Counted from the first letter of the stretch, positions 1-6,080 are shown. The stretch is DNA of 9,991 nt from Clostridia bacterium (GCA_009776385.1 WRFT01000051.1:1-9991), one strand, 5' to 3'. Made by a program: numbers and translations. Notes: generated by a model not told the origin, from the letters alone.

Positions 1-383
1 ATAGACGCGAATAGAAGGCATATAGAGACGTTTTATAGTCTTGCCCTATACATACCATACCCATGGAAACAATGCCTTAAAATAGGCTTAAAATGAATGT
101 ATAGAAATACGTGAGTAAAACCTTCTCATGGTTAAATAGTTAAAGTTTTAACAATATGACCATTGGCGGTATTAATTACAAGGTTTGCCAAACCGTTCGG
201 TGAAGAACAATCGTTCGCTTTTTGCCTACAGTTTTGCCTACAGTTTTTATACAGTTTTGCCTACAGTTTGTACATCATTTTATTTCATTCAATTTCACGT
301 AGAAAAGAAAAAGTGTTGATTTATAAAGGTTTTCTTGCATTCCGCTTTCTTTGGTTTTACTCAAATTTAGCACATAAGACAAA
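1..383. mobile_element. Probable right end of an integrated element (non-coding part)
   Basis: This AT-rich stretch contains no gene I can support. It ends exactly where a truncated tmRNA/tRNA 3' end begins, which is the layout expected at the distal end of an element integrated into such a gene. It carries a 12-bp tandem repeat (220-266), a small palindrome GGTTTGCCAAACC (182-194) and an inverted repeat GTTAAA-GT-TTTAAC (139-152), which could be recombinase or accessory-factor sites. No integrase is visible; it would lie left of the window. Two open stretches touch the left edge: plus-strand frame 1 is open from 1 to a stop at 94-96, and a minus-strand ATG at 63 stays open to the edge. Either could be part of an element gene, but both are too short to judge. 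The element is inferred, not seen. Confidence 0.4.
220..266 (+). repeat. 12-bp tandem repeat array, unit TTTTGCCTACAG
   Basis: Perfect units occur at 220-231, 232-243 and 255-266. A degenerate 11-base unit (TTTTTATACAG) sits between the second and third, and a partial unit (TTTGTACA) follows from 267. The array lies about 120-165 bases inside the inferred element from the attachment core. That position and spacing resemble the short direct repeats bound as arm-type sites by tyrosine integrases. The repeats are directly visible; the integrase role is inference. Confidence 0.85.
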
Positions 384-406
384 TTCGACTCCCCTCACCT
401 CCACCA
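384..406 (+). other. Truncated tmRNA/tRNA(Ala) 3' end, probable attR site
   Basis: The bases read as the 3' end of a tRNA-like molecule: T-loop TTCGACT (384-390), T-stem 3' strand CCCCT (391-395), acceptor 3' strand CACCTCC (396-402), discriminator A (403) and CCA (404-406). The five bases before the T-loop (ACAAA) cannot pair with CCCCT, and no acceptor 5' strand of the form GGGGGTG or GGAGGTG was found upstream, so the 5' half is missing. U at the position equivalent to 70 and A73 fit the G3-U70 alanine identity shared by tmRNA and tRNA(Ala). Site-specific integration into the 3' end of such genes leaves exactly this kind of duplicated 3' fragment on the far side of the element. tmRNA is favoured slightly because it is a common target and its T-loop often reads this way. 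tRNA(Ala) cannot be excluded. Confidence 0.6.
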
Positions 407-423
407 GACACAGAACATGGGTT

Positions 424-450
424 ACAACCCCTTGCATTGCAAGGGGTTGT
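424..450 (+). terminator. Hairpin terminator after the tmRNA/tRNA fragment
   Basis: Two perfectly complementary 13-base arms, ACAACCCCTTGCA and TGCAAGGGGTTGT, are separated by a single T. As RNA this folds to a 12-bp stem with a 3-base loop. The T-rich tract is short (TTGTTTGCG), so termination on the plus strand is likely but not textbook. Its place 18 bases after the CCA end suggests it is the native terminator of the intact tmRNA or tRNA gene, left on the chromosomal side after integration. It also insulates the downstream operon from transcription out of the element. Confidence 0.6.
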
Positions 451-518
451 TTGCGTATTAACCATACTTATCTTCATTTAGACGAATTACATAAAATTTA
501 CCCTTCCCACTCCCCCTC

Positions 519-547
519 TGGACAACCGACAGGGGATGTGATATCAT
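519..547 (+). promoter_or_regulatory. Predicted sigma-A promoter of the six-gene operon
   Basis: A -35 box TGGACA (519-524) and a -10 box TATCAT (542-547) are separated by exactly 17 bases. The -10 is preceded by TGA, giving an extended -10 (TGATATCAT). Transcription would start near 554, immediately before the palindromic operator. No other convincing promoter is visible before the downstream genes, so this is the likely main promoter of the operon. Confidence 0.55.
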
Positions 548-554
548 CTGATAT

Positions 555-573
555 ATTAGTTAGCATAACTAAT
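555..573 (+). promoter_or_regulatory. 19-bp palindromic operator, probable MarR/FabT-type site
   Basis: ATTAGTTA-GCA-TAACTAAT is a perfect inverted repeat with 8-base arms and a 3-base centre, lying between the predicted transcription start and the ribosome binding site of the MarR-family gene. Its size and symmetry suit a dimeric winged-helix regulator, and its position would block initiation or early elongation. Autoregulation by the adjacent FabT-like protein is the natural inference. It differs in sequence from the TTTGATTATCAAA-like sites I recall for streptococcal FabT. No second copy of it was noticed in the window. Confidence 0.6.
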
Positions 574-590
574 CGTTAGGCGGGAGGTGC

Positions 591-1172
591 ATGCTCGTGA
601 ATGAGTTTGAAAAGGGTCTCAACCTCGCCTTAATAGACACTTTTTATTACATCCTCAAATGCGAGGAAGCCTCGCTGCAGCAGCTTTTAAACGTTCCGGT
701 TACGTTAACGGAAGCGCATATGATTGATACCATCGGCCGGCAAGAGCGAAAGGAGTCCTCCGTAAGCCGCATCGCCCGGCTTTTAAATATCGCCATGCCT
801 ACCGCGACCGTAGCGGTAAAAAAAATGGAAAAAAAGGGCTTCGTCAAAAAACAACCCTGCGAAAGTGACGCGCGCAGAACCATCATCAGCCTGACGGATG
901 TCGGCAGGAAAATTGAAAAAATACATCATCTCTTTCATGAGAAAATGGTTCGCAATATCAGCGGGCAGCTGCAGGACGGCGAAAAGGAGATACTGCTTTC
1001 TACCACGCGCAAATTAAGCGAGTTCTTCCGCAGCACCGCCGAACAGCTGAATGAAGTGCAGCCGAATCAAGCGAAACCGGCCGCGTTTTGGTTTCATCCC
1101 AAGCCAACGCGGCTCCGCAGGTCGGCGTATACAAAAAGAATGGCATATGGGGGCAACCCCATCGATCATTAA
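591..1172 (+). CDS. FabT-like MarR-family transcriptional regulator
   Basis: This is a winged helix-turn-helix protein of the MarR family that probably represses its own operon. The recognition HTH spans about residues 56-85, followed by a wing with the family's D-x-R pattern (SDARRTIISLT, 92-102) and a C-terminal dimerisation helix. The stretches EAHMIDTIG (41-49), MEKKGF (79-84) and HHLFHEKMV (112-120) resemble streptococcal FabT, which uses long-chain acyl-ACP as corepressor; I recognise this by eye only. An ACP gene lies directly downstream, which suits a lipid-sensing role. The regulator is 193 residues, while the family usually has about 145. The last ~40 residues form a Pro/Arg-rich tail over two RNA hairpins. 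The ribosome binding site GGGAGGTG ends one base before ATG 591, so GTG 597 has better spacing and may be the real start. Confidence 0.85.
   Translation: MLVNEFEKGLNLALIDTFYYILKCEEASLQQLLNVPVTLTEAHMIDTIGRQERKESSVSRIARLLNIAMPTATVAVKKMEKKGFVKKQPCESDARRTIISLTDVGRKIEKIHHLFHEKMVRNISGQLQDGEKEILLSTTRKLSEFFRSTAEQLNEVQPNQAKPAAFWFHPKPTRLRRSAYTKRMAYGGNPIDH
1080..1113 (+). promoter_or_regulatory. RNA hairpin inside the regulator's 3' tail
   Basis: GCCGCGTT (1080-1087) pairs perfectly with AACGCGGC (1106-1113). An inner TTGG/CCAA helix (1088-1091 with 1099-1102) closes a 7-base loop, with a 3-base bulge between the two helices. No T-run follows, so it is not an intrinsic terminator. It could be an mRNA processing or stability element separating regulator and ACP expression, or simply GC-rich coding sequence. 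Confidence 0.3.
1147..1162 (+). promoter_or_regulatory. GNRA-capped hairpin at the end of the regulator gene
   Basis: ATGGGG and CCCCAT form a perfect 6-bp stem closed by a GCAA tetraloop. It lies eight bases before the end of the regulator gene and upstream of the ACP ribosome binding site (GGAAG, 1181-1185). There is no T-tract. Together with the hairpin at 1080-1113 it might stabilise a processed mRNA starting near the ACP gene. Function is not established. Confidence 0.3.
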
Positions 1173-1193
1173 AACGTAAAGGAAGTATCTGGC

Positions 1194-1409
1194 ATGTTAG
1201 AAAAGATCATCGGAATACTTAGGGAGTATAAGGATAATCCGGCGCTGAATATCACGGAAAAAACTACTTTTGCGGATTTAACGCTCGATTCATTGGACAT
1301 TGTGGAACTGGTCGTGCGCATCGAAGAACAGCTGAATATATCGGTTGAAATGAGTGAGGATATCCAAACGGTCGGAGACCTGGCAAAAAGCATACAAAAC
1401 GCGTTATAA
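1194..1409 (+). CDS. Acyl carrier protein
   Basis: This 71-residue acidic protein carries an acyl chain on 4'-phosphopantetheine. The attachment site is Ser33 in the LDSLD motif (31-35), at the start of helix II. The following helix (DIVELVVRIEEQL) is the conserved recognition surface for partner enzymes, and the length is close to the ACP norm of 70-80. The start has a well-spaced GGAAG ribosome binding site. The gene lies 21 bases after the regulator and 41 bases before the oxoamine synthase. No other fatty acid synthesis genes are nearby, so this is probably a pathway-specific carrier that presents an acyl chain to the synthase, rather than the housekeeping ACP. That role is inferred from context; a search for a second ACP gene in the genome would test it. 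Confidence 0.93.
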   Translation: MLEKIIGILREYKDNPALNITEKTTFADLTLDSLDIVELVVRIEEQLNISVEMSEDIQTVGDLAKSIQNAL

Positions 1410-1450
1410 TCCCGCGAAAGCAAAGTATATCAATTTCAGGAGGCGTATGT

Positions 1451-2644
1451 ATGGATTTGTTTTTAAAATGTGAAAAATACACATTGGCCCGCGACAGTAA
1501 GGAAAAAGGCATCTATCCCTATTTTCACGCGCTCGAATCCCGTCAGGATACGGAAGTCATGATGGAGGGCAAGCGCCGCATCATGCTGGGGTCGAATAAC
1601 TACCTGGGGCTCACGACGCATCCTCAAGTGGTCAGCGCCGGCGCGGCGGCTCTTGAACGGTACGGAACCGGCTGTTCCGGGTCGCGTTTTTTAAACGGTA
1701 CGCTTCAAATGCATCTGGAACTGGAGGAAGCGCTCGCCGTATTCCTTCGCAAACAGGCAGCCCTCACCTTTTCTACCGGTTTCCAATCGAATTTGGGCAT
1801 TATCAGCGCGTTGGTAGGGCGTAAGGACTATGTCATATGCGATAGGGAAAACCATGCCAGCATTTATGACGCCTGTAAGTTAAGCTATGGTACAATGGTT
1901 CGCTTTTTGCATAATGACATGGCCGATTTAGAAAAGACGCTCGTTAAAATTCCGGAGGACGCCGGCAAACTGATTGTTGTGGACGGCGTATACAGCATGA
2001 GCGGCGATATCGCCAATCTCCCCGAAATCGTACGTCTGGCCAAGGCTTACGGCGCGCGCGTCATGGTAGATGACGCGCATGGCCTGGGCGTATTGGGCGA
2101 AGGCGGGCGCGGAACGGCCAGCCATTTCGGGCTGGAAAATGAGGTAGACATCTACATGGGCACGTTCAGCAAATCCCTGGCCAGCCTCGGCGGCTATATG
2201 GCGGGGGAGGAGTATGTCATCGATTATGTGCGCCACAACTCAAGGCCGTTCATATTCTCTGCCTCCATCACCCCTGTCAGCTGTGCCGTTGCGCTGGAGG
2301 CGCTGCGTTATTTACAAGATCATCCGGAAATTGTATCGCGTCTGGCAGACATTTCACGTTACGCACGCGAAGGCTTTCAAAAACGCGGCATCCGCGCCAT
2401 TCAATCGGAAACGCCTATTATTCCCCTGTACACGTATGAGTTTGAAAACACCCTCGTCTGCGCCAAGGCGATTTTCGACGCGGGCGTCTACGTCAATCCC
2501 GTGCTGCCGCCAGCGACGCCGGCGAACGAATGCCTGCTTCGCACAAGTTACATGGCCACCCACACGGAAGCGCTTCTGGACGAGGCGATGGATATCATTG
2601 CCGCCATTATTAAAGACAGGAGCCATGCCCAAGAACATGCCTAA
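1451..2644 (+). CDS. Alpha-oxoamine synthase (PLP), serine palmitoyltransferase-like
   Basis: The protein (397 residues) belongs to the alpha-oxoamine synthase family of fold-type I PLP enzymes, which condense an amino acid with an acyl thioester, releasing CO2 and leaving an alpha-aminoketone. Visible family residues are the cofactor-stacking His135 in NHASIYD, Asp207 and His210 in VDDAHGLGVLG, and the Schiff-base Lys241 in TFSKSLASLGG. The loop GCSGSRFLNGTLQMH (74-88) resembles bacterial serine palmitoyltransferase and sulfonolipid-type synthases more than KBL, BioF or HemA, whose loops at this point read differently. The conserved MATHT (368-372) near the C-terminus fits the same subgroup. 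An AGGAGG ribosome binding site lies 7 bases before the start. The neighbouring ACP suggests an acyl-ACP donor. No ketosphinganine reductase or bio genes are nearby. Glycine C-acetyltransferase activity remains possible. Family confidence is high; substrate confidence is low. Confidence 0.9.
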   Translation: MDLFLKCEKYTLARDSKEKGIYPYFHALESRQDTEVMMEGKRRIMLGSNNYLGLTTHPQVVSAGAAALERYGTGCSGSRFLNGTLQMHLELEEALAVFLRKQAALTFSTGFQSNLGIISALVGRKDYVICDRENHASIYDACKLSYGTMVRFLHNDMADLEKTLVKIPEDAGKLIVVDGVYSMSGDIANLPEIVRLAKAYGARVMVDDAHGLGVLGEGGRGTASHFGLENEVDIYMGTFSKSLASLGGYMAGEEYVIDYVRHNSRPFIFSASITPVSCAVALEALRYLQDHPEIVSRLADISRYAREGFQKRGIRAIQSETPIIPLYTYEFENTLVCAKAIFDAGVYVNPVLPPATPANECLLRTSYMATHTEALLDEAMDIIAAIIKDRSHAQEHA

Positions 2645-2680
2645 CAATAAACATGCCCTGTTGCATAGGGGAACGGGCTT

Positions 2681-3466
2681 TTGAAAATTTTCGTATGCAT
2701 CAAACAAGTCCCTGCCGTGAGTACGCTTGCGATTGATGAAGAAACAGGCGTCCTTTTGCGCGGCGGCACGGCCGCTAAAATGAATCCTTACGATCTTTAC
2801 GCGTTAGAAGCGGCGCTGAGGCTGCGCGAGGAACACGGGGGATCGGTTACGGTCGGTTCCATGGGACCGCCGCAGGCGGAAGCCGTTATATGCGAGGCTT
2901 TTCGGATGGGTGCGGACGCAGGCTTCCTGTGCTCAGACAGAAGGCTTGCGGGCGCGGATGTGCTGGCGACAAGTTACACATTGGCGCAGGCCATCCAAAG
3001 AGCGGGTGACTTTGACCTGATATTGTGCGGCAAGCAAACCACGGACGGCGACACCGCGCAGGTGGGGCCGTCCATCGCCGAGCATATGAATCTGCCGCAT
3101 GCCGCGTGGGTCGTGAAGCTAACGGCGCAGGAACATGGCATATGGGTGGAGCAGCAGTTACAAGAAACAATGGAAACGGTGTTTCTGCCTTTTCCCTGTT
3201 TGATTACCGTAGAACAAAACCTGTATACCCCGCGGCTGCCATCCATCGCGCGTGAGCGGGAAGTCTGCGCCAAACCAATACCCATATGGGGGCCGGATGA
3301 TTTCCCCGATAAAAATGAGGCGCATTACGGGCTTGACGGAAGCGCTACACGTGTGGAACGCATCTTTTCACCGGAAAGTAACGCGGAGCATGAGCTTTGG
3401 GAAGACGACGCCGCCGACCGCCTGTACGATTGGCTGAAGAAACAAAAATTCCTCATGGAGGGATAG
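2681..3466 (+). CDS. etfB: Electron transfer flavoprotein beta subunit
   Basis: EtfB forms a heterodimer with EtfA. In bifurcating members it holds the FAD that splits electron pairs, while the other FAD sits with the C-terminal part of EtfA. The 261-residue protein begins with the characteristic MKIFVCIKQVP and shows NPYDLYALEAAL (35-46), ADVLATSYTLA (92-102) and the nucleotide-binding CGKQTTDGDTAQVGP (116-130). Length and motifs fit the family. The start is a TTG at 2681, supported by the conserved N-terminus and an AGGGGAA ribosome binding site upstream; no suitable ATG is available. The gene begins 36 bases after the oxoamine synthase and is separated from etfA by 6 bases, so the two are almost certainly co-translated. 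Whether it bifurcates electrons is inferred from the partner's ferredoxin domain. Confidence 0.93.
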   Translation: MKIFVCIKQVPAVSTLAIDEETGVLLRGGTAAKMNPYDLYALEAALRLREEHGGSVTVGSMGPPQAEAVICEAFRMGADAGFLCSDRRLAGADVLATSYTLAQAIQRAGDFDLILCGKQTTDGDTAQVGPSIAEHMNLPHAAWVVKLTAQEHGIWVEQQLQETMETVFLPFPCLITVEQNLYTPRLPSIAREREVCAKPIPIWGPDDFPDKNEAHYGLDGSATRVERIFSPESNAEHELWEDDAADRLYDWLKKQKFLMEG

Positions 3467-3472
3467 GGCAGC

Positions 3473-4660
3473 ATGGCGCTTTATCAGATAGTGGACCGAA
3501 AATGCTTAGGCTGCGGGGAATGCCTGCCGCGCTGCCCCTTTCAGGCTATAGCTATTCAAGACGGCATAGCGTCCGTTAACGCGGGCTGCAGGGCTTGTGG
3601 CGCTTGCGTGGAAGCCTGTCCCGAAAAGGCAATCATCCGTCTTGAAACGATGCGGGATGATATAGATAAAACACAGTGGAAAGGCTTGCTGGTTGTCGCG
3701 GAAACACTCGGCGGCAGGTTGCATCCGGTTTCATTGGAACTGCTTGGAAAGGCGCTGGCCTTAAGGCAGGGGGCAGAACCTGTCAACGCCGCTGTCATCG
3801 GGCAGGATGTCGGCGATTGCGCGGAAACACTGCGTGCTTACGGCGCCGACACGGTTTATGTCTATGACGACCCGGCTTTCTCATTCTTTCGCGCGGATGC
3901 GTTCTGTGCCTGCGCGGAAGACTGTGTTCGGGCGATGAAGCCTTCCGTCGCGCTCATCGGCGCGACGGCGCTTGGCCGCTCCTTGGCGCCGAGGCTGGCG
4001 ACGCGTTTTGCCACGGGGCTGACCGCCGACTGTACTTCCTTGCAAGTACGCCAAGACGGCAGTCTCATTCAAATCCGGCCCGCGTTTGGCGGCAACATCA
4101 TGGCACAAATCGTTACGCCCTTCACGCGTCCTCAGTTTGCCACCGTACGCTACAAGGTAATGGATGCTCCGGCGCGTATGGAAGCGCCGCGCGGCGTTAT
4201 TTTAAACCGCCGCATTCCGCCTAAGGCGCTGCGGTCTCCCATTCTGCACGGGCATACCCAACCCATACCGCAAGCCGCTTCCATATGTGACGCGCAGGTC
4301 TTGGTGGCTGCCGGACGCGGCCTGCAAAAAAAGAGCGACCTGGACATGATACGGGAACTCGCGGCTTTGCTCGGCGGTCAACACGCCGTCTCTCGTCCGT
4401 TGGTAGAAATGGGTTGGGAGTCCAATTTAAAGCAAATCGGGTTATCAGGACGTACGGTTAAGCCCCGGCTATTAATTGCCTGCGGTATCAGCGGCGCCAT
4501 TCAATTCACCGCATCCATGGACAGCAGCGAGCGGATTATCGCCATTAACCGGGATCCCGACGCGCCAATCTTTAAAACCGCGCATATCGGCCTCGTGGGC
4601 GATTTGTATGCCATCTTACCGGAATTGATAAACCTCATTAGAAAGGGGTCGCGCCAATGA
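3473..4660 (+). CDS. etfA: Electron transfer flavoprotein alpha subunit with N-terminal 2x[4Fe-4S] ferredoxin domain
   Basis: This 395-residue protein fuses a bacterial ferredoxin domain to EtfA. Two complete CxxCxxCxxxCP motifs (Cys11/14/17/21 and Cys39/42/45/49) predict two [4Fe-4S] clusters, giving a port for ferredoxin electrons. The EtfA part follows, with the FAD-binding C-terminus GISGAIQF (338-345), NRDPDAPIF (359-367) and GLVGDLY (373-379). Such fusions occur in Etf complexes of anaerobes, including the lactate dehydrogenase/Etf and caffeyl-CoA reductase complexes of Acetobacterium. One oddity is that the His after GISGAIQ, which in human EtfA (H286) sits by the flavin and stabilises its semiquinone, is Phe345 here. 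The start follows an AGGG-containing ribosome binding site. The stop overlaps the next gene's start in ATGA, implying translational coupling and stoichiometric assembly. Confidence 0.93.
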   Translation: MALYQIVDRKCLGCGECLPRCPFQAIAIQDGIASVNAGCRACGACVEACPEKAIIRLETMRDDIDKTQWKGLLVVAETLGGRLHPVSLELLGKALALRQGAEPVNAAVIGQDVGDCAETLRAYGADTVYVYDDPAFSFFRADAFCACAEDCVRAMKPSVALIGATALGRSLAPRLATRFATGLTADCTSLQVRQDGSLIQIRPAFGGNIMAQIVTPFTRPQFATVRYKVMDAPARMEAPRGVILNRRIPPKALRSPILHGHTQPIPQAASICDAQVLVAAGRGLQKKSDLDMIRELAALLGGQHAVSRPLVEMGWESNLKQIGLSGRTVKPRLLIACGISGAIQFTASMDSSERIIAINRDPDAPIFKTAHIGLVGDLYAILPELINLIRKGSRQ

Positions 4661-6054
4661 TAGGCTATCATAAACCGGACGCCGGCGACTTGGCCGCCTT
4701 TGAATGCATATTGCCCGGCCGTGTGCTGACAAGCGGCCCGATGATGGATGATTACAGCCATGACGAAATGACCGAGTACGGCCGTTTTCCGCCGGACGCT
4801 GTCCTGCTATGTGAAACGACGGATGAGGTTTCACGGGTCTTGCGTTATTGTGACACGCATGGTATTGCCGTAACGCCCCGGGGCGCGGGAACAGGGCTGT
4901 GCGGAGGCTGTGTCGCCATATACGGCGGCGTGGTCCTTTCCACCGAACGCATGAAAAAAATATTCGATGTAGATACCGATAACATGACCTTGACCCTCGA
5001 ACCCGGTGTATTGTTAATGGAGATTCCGGATATCTTGGAAGGAACGGGGCTCTTTTATCCGCCGGATCCGGGCGAAAAAAGCGCGACCATCGGTGGAAAT
5101 GTGATGACCAACGCGGGCGGAATGCGTGCCGTGCGCTATGGTGTCACCCGCGATTATGTGTTGGGCGCGGAACTCGTGCTGGCCGACGGAAGCATTCTGA
5201 CGCTGGGAGGAAAGATTGCCAAAAACGCCAGCGGGTACAGCCTGATTCATTTGTTGATTGGCTCGGAGGGCACCTTAGGTGTTTTAACGCGGCTAACCGT
5301 GCGCTTGATTCCCTGCCCCGCGGAAAACGTCTCCATATTGGTGCCGTTTCCCGACTTGCAAACCAGTGTACAGGCGGTGCCGTTCATTCTCAAACGCGGT
5401 GAATTAACCTGTGTTGAATGCATGGAAAAAGGCGTCATCGAAGATGCCGAAACATATTTAGGCAAGCCGTTCCCCAACAAGAACGCCGATGCCTTCTTAC
5501 TAGTGCGTCTGGACGGCCCCTCCCGGGAAGCATTGGATCAATCCCTTGCGAACCTAACGGAGTTGTTGTTGTCTTTGGGTGCCTTAGATGTGTTATTGGC
5601 GGATACCGAGGAACGGAAAGCCTCCGTATGGGATGCGCGCGGAGCGTTTTTGGAGGCAATCAACGGCAGTACACCTTCCATGGACGAATGTGATGTGGTG
5701 GTTCCGCGCAACCGAATCGCGTCTCTCATCGAAAAAAGCGCGCGAATCGGACGGGAATACGGCTTACGCATTCGTTCTTTCGGGCATGCCGGTGATGGAA
5801 ACCTGCATGTTTACGCCTGCAAGGATGATTTACCGGATGATGAGTGGGAAAGGCGCCGAAGCGCGGTGATGGACGCGCTTTATGAGGAAGCCCGTCTCTT
5901 AGGCGGCCAGGTGTCCGGCGAGCACGGCATCGGGCATGCCAAGGCGGCTTATCTGCGCGCTTCCGCGGATCCCAAGCAAATGGCGTTGATGCGCGGTATC
6001 AAGGCGGCATTTGACCCAAACGGCATACTCAATCCCGGAAAAGTACTGGAATAA
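4657..6054 (+). CDS. GlcD/D-lactate dehydrogenase-type FAD oxidoreductase
   Basis: This 465-residue protein combines an N-terminal PCMH-type FAD domain with the FAD-oxidase C-terminal domain of GlcD, D-2-hydroxyglutarate dehydrogenase and anaerobic lactate dehydrogenases. Visible are the FAD pyrophosphate loop RGAGTG (75-80), YPPDPGEKSATIGGN (134-148), GSEGTLG (202-208), the metal/substrate segment FGHAGDGNLH (375-384), GEHGIGH (421-427) and NPGK (459-462). His377, His384 and Glu422 are candidate metal ligands. There is no CxxC iron-sulfur extension and no membrane segment, so it is soluble and likely passes electrons to the EtfAB encoded just upstream. The expected reaction is oxidation of a D-2-hydroxy acid to a 2-oxo acid. 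No lactate permease or racemase is present, so the substrate may not be lactate. Alkylglycerone-phosphate synthase is a distant relative but less likely. It is the last gene of the operon. Confidence 0.88.
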   Translation: MIGYHKPDAGDLAAFECILPGRVLTSGPMMDDYSHDEMTEYGRFPPDAVLLCETTDEVSRVLRYCDTHGIAVTPRGAGTGLCGGCVAIYGGVVLSTERMKKIFDVDTDNMTLTLEPGVLLMEIPDILEGTGLFYPPDPGEKSATIGGNVMTNAGGMRAVRYGVTRDYVLGAELVLADGSILTLGGKIAKNASGYSLIHLLIGSEGTLGVLTRLTVRLIPCPAENVSILVPFPDLQTSVQAVPFILKRGELTCVECMEKGVIEDAETYLGKPFPNKNADAFLLVRLDGPSREALDQSLANLTELLLSLGALDVLLADTEERKASVWDARGAFLEAINGSTPSMDECDVVVPRNRIASLIEKSARIGREYGLRIRSFGHAGDGNLHVYACKDDLPDDEWERRRSAVMDALYEEARLLGGQVSGEHGIGHAKAAYLRASADPKQMALMRGIKAAFDPNGILNPGKVLE

Positions 6055-6080
6055 TCGTTTATGACACCGGATATTTTGTT

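Noticed and set aside
1..93. Open stretch in frame 1 to a stop at 94-96, and a minus-strand ATG at 63 open to the left edge
   Set aside because: Both are about 20-30 codons with no recognisable residues. Either may be an element gene's end or start, but the window gives too little to call one.
139..152. Inverted repeat GTTAAA-GT-TTTAAC as a second operator
   Set aside because: It does not share the sequence of the 555-573 palindrome, has no promoter or gene beside it, and such AT-rich repeats are frequent by chance.
365..406. A complete tRNA or tmRNA gene ending at 406
   Set aside because: The T-stem 5' strand would have to be near-complementary to CCCCT but reads ACAAA, and no acceptor 5' strand or other tRNA arms are found upstream.
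163..579. 138-residue open reading frame with a TTG start across the left non-coding region
   Set aside because: It runs through the tandem repeats, the tmRNA/tRNA fragment, the hairpin, the promoter and the operator, has no ribosome binding site, and its protein resembles nothing; it is fortuitous.
1451..2644. Biotin synthesis enzyme BioF or threonine-degrading KBL
   Set aside because: No bio or tdh genes are nearby and the SRFLNGTL loop differs from the loops I know for those enzymes. Not fully excluded, so the substrate is left open.
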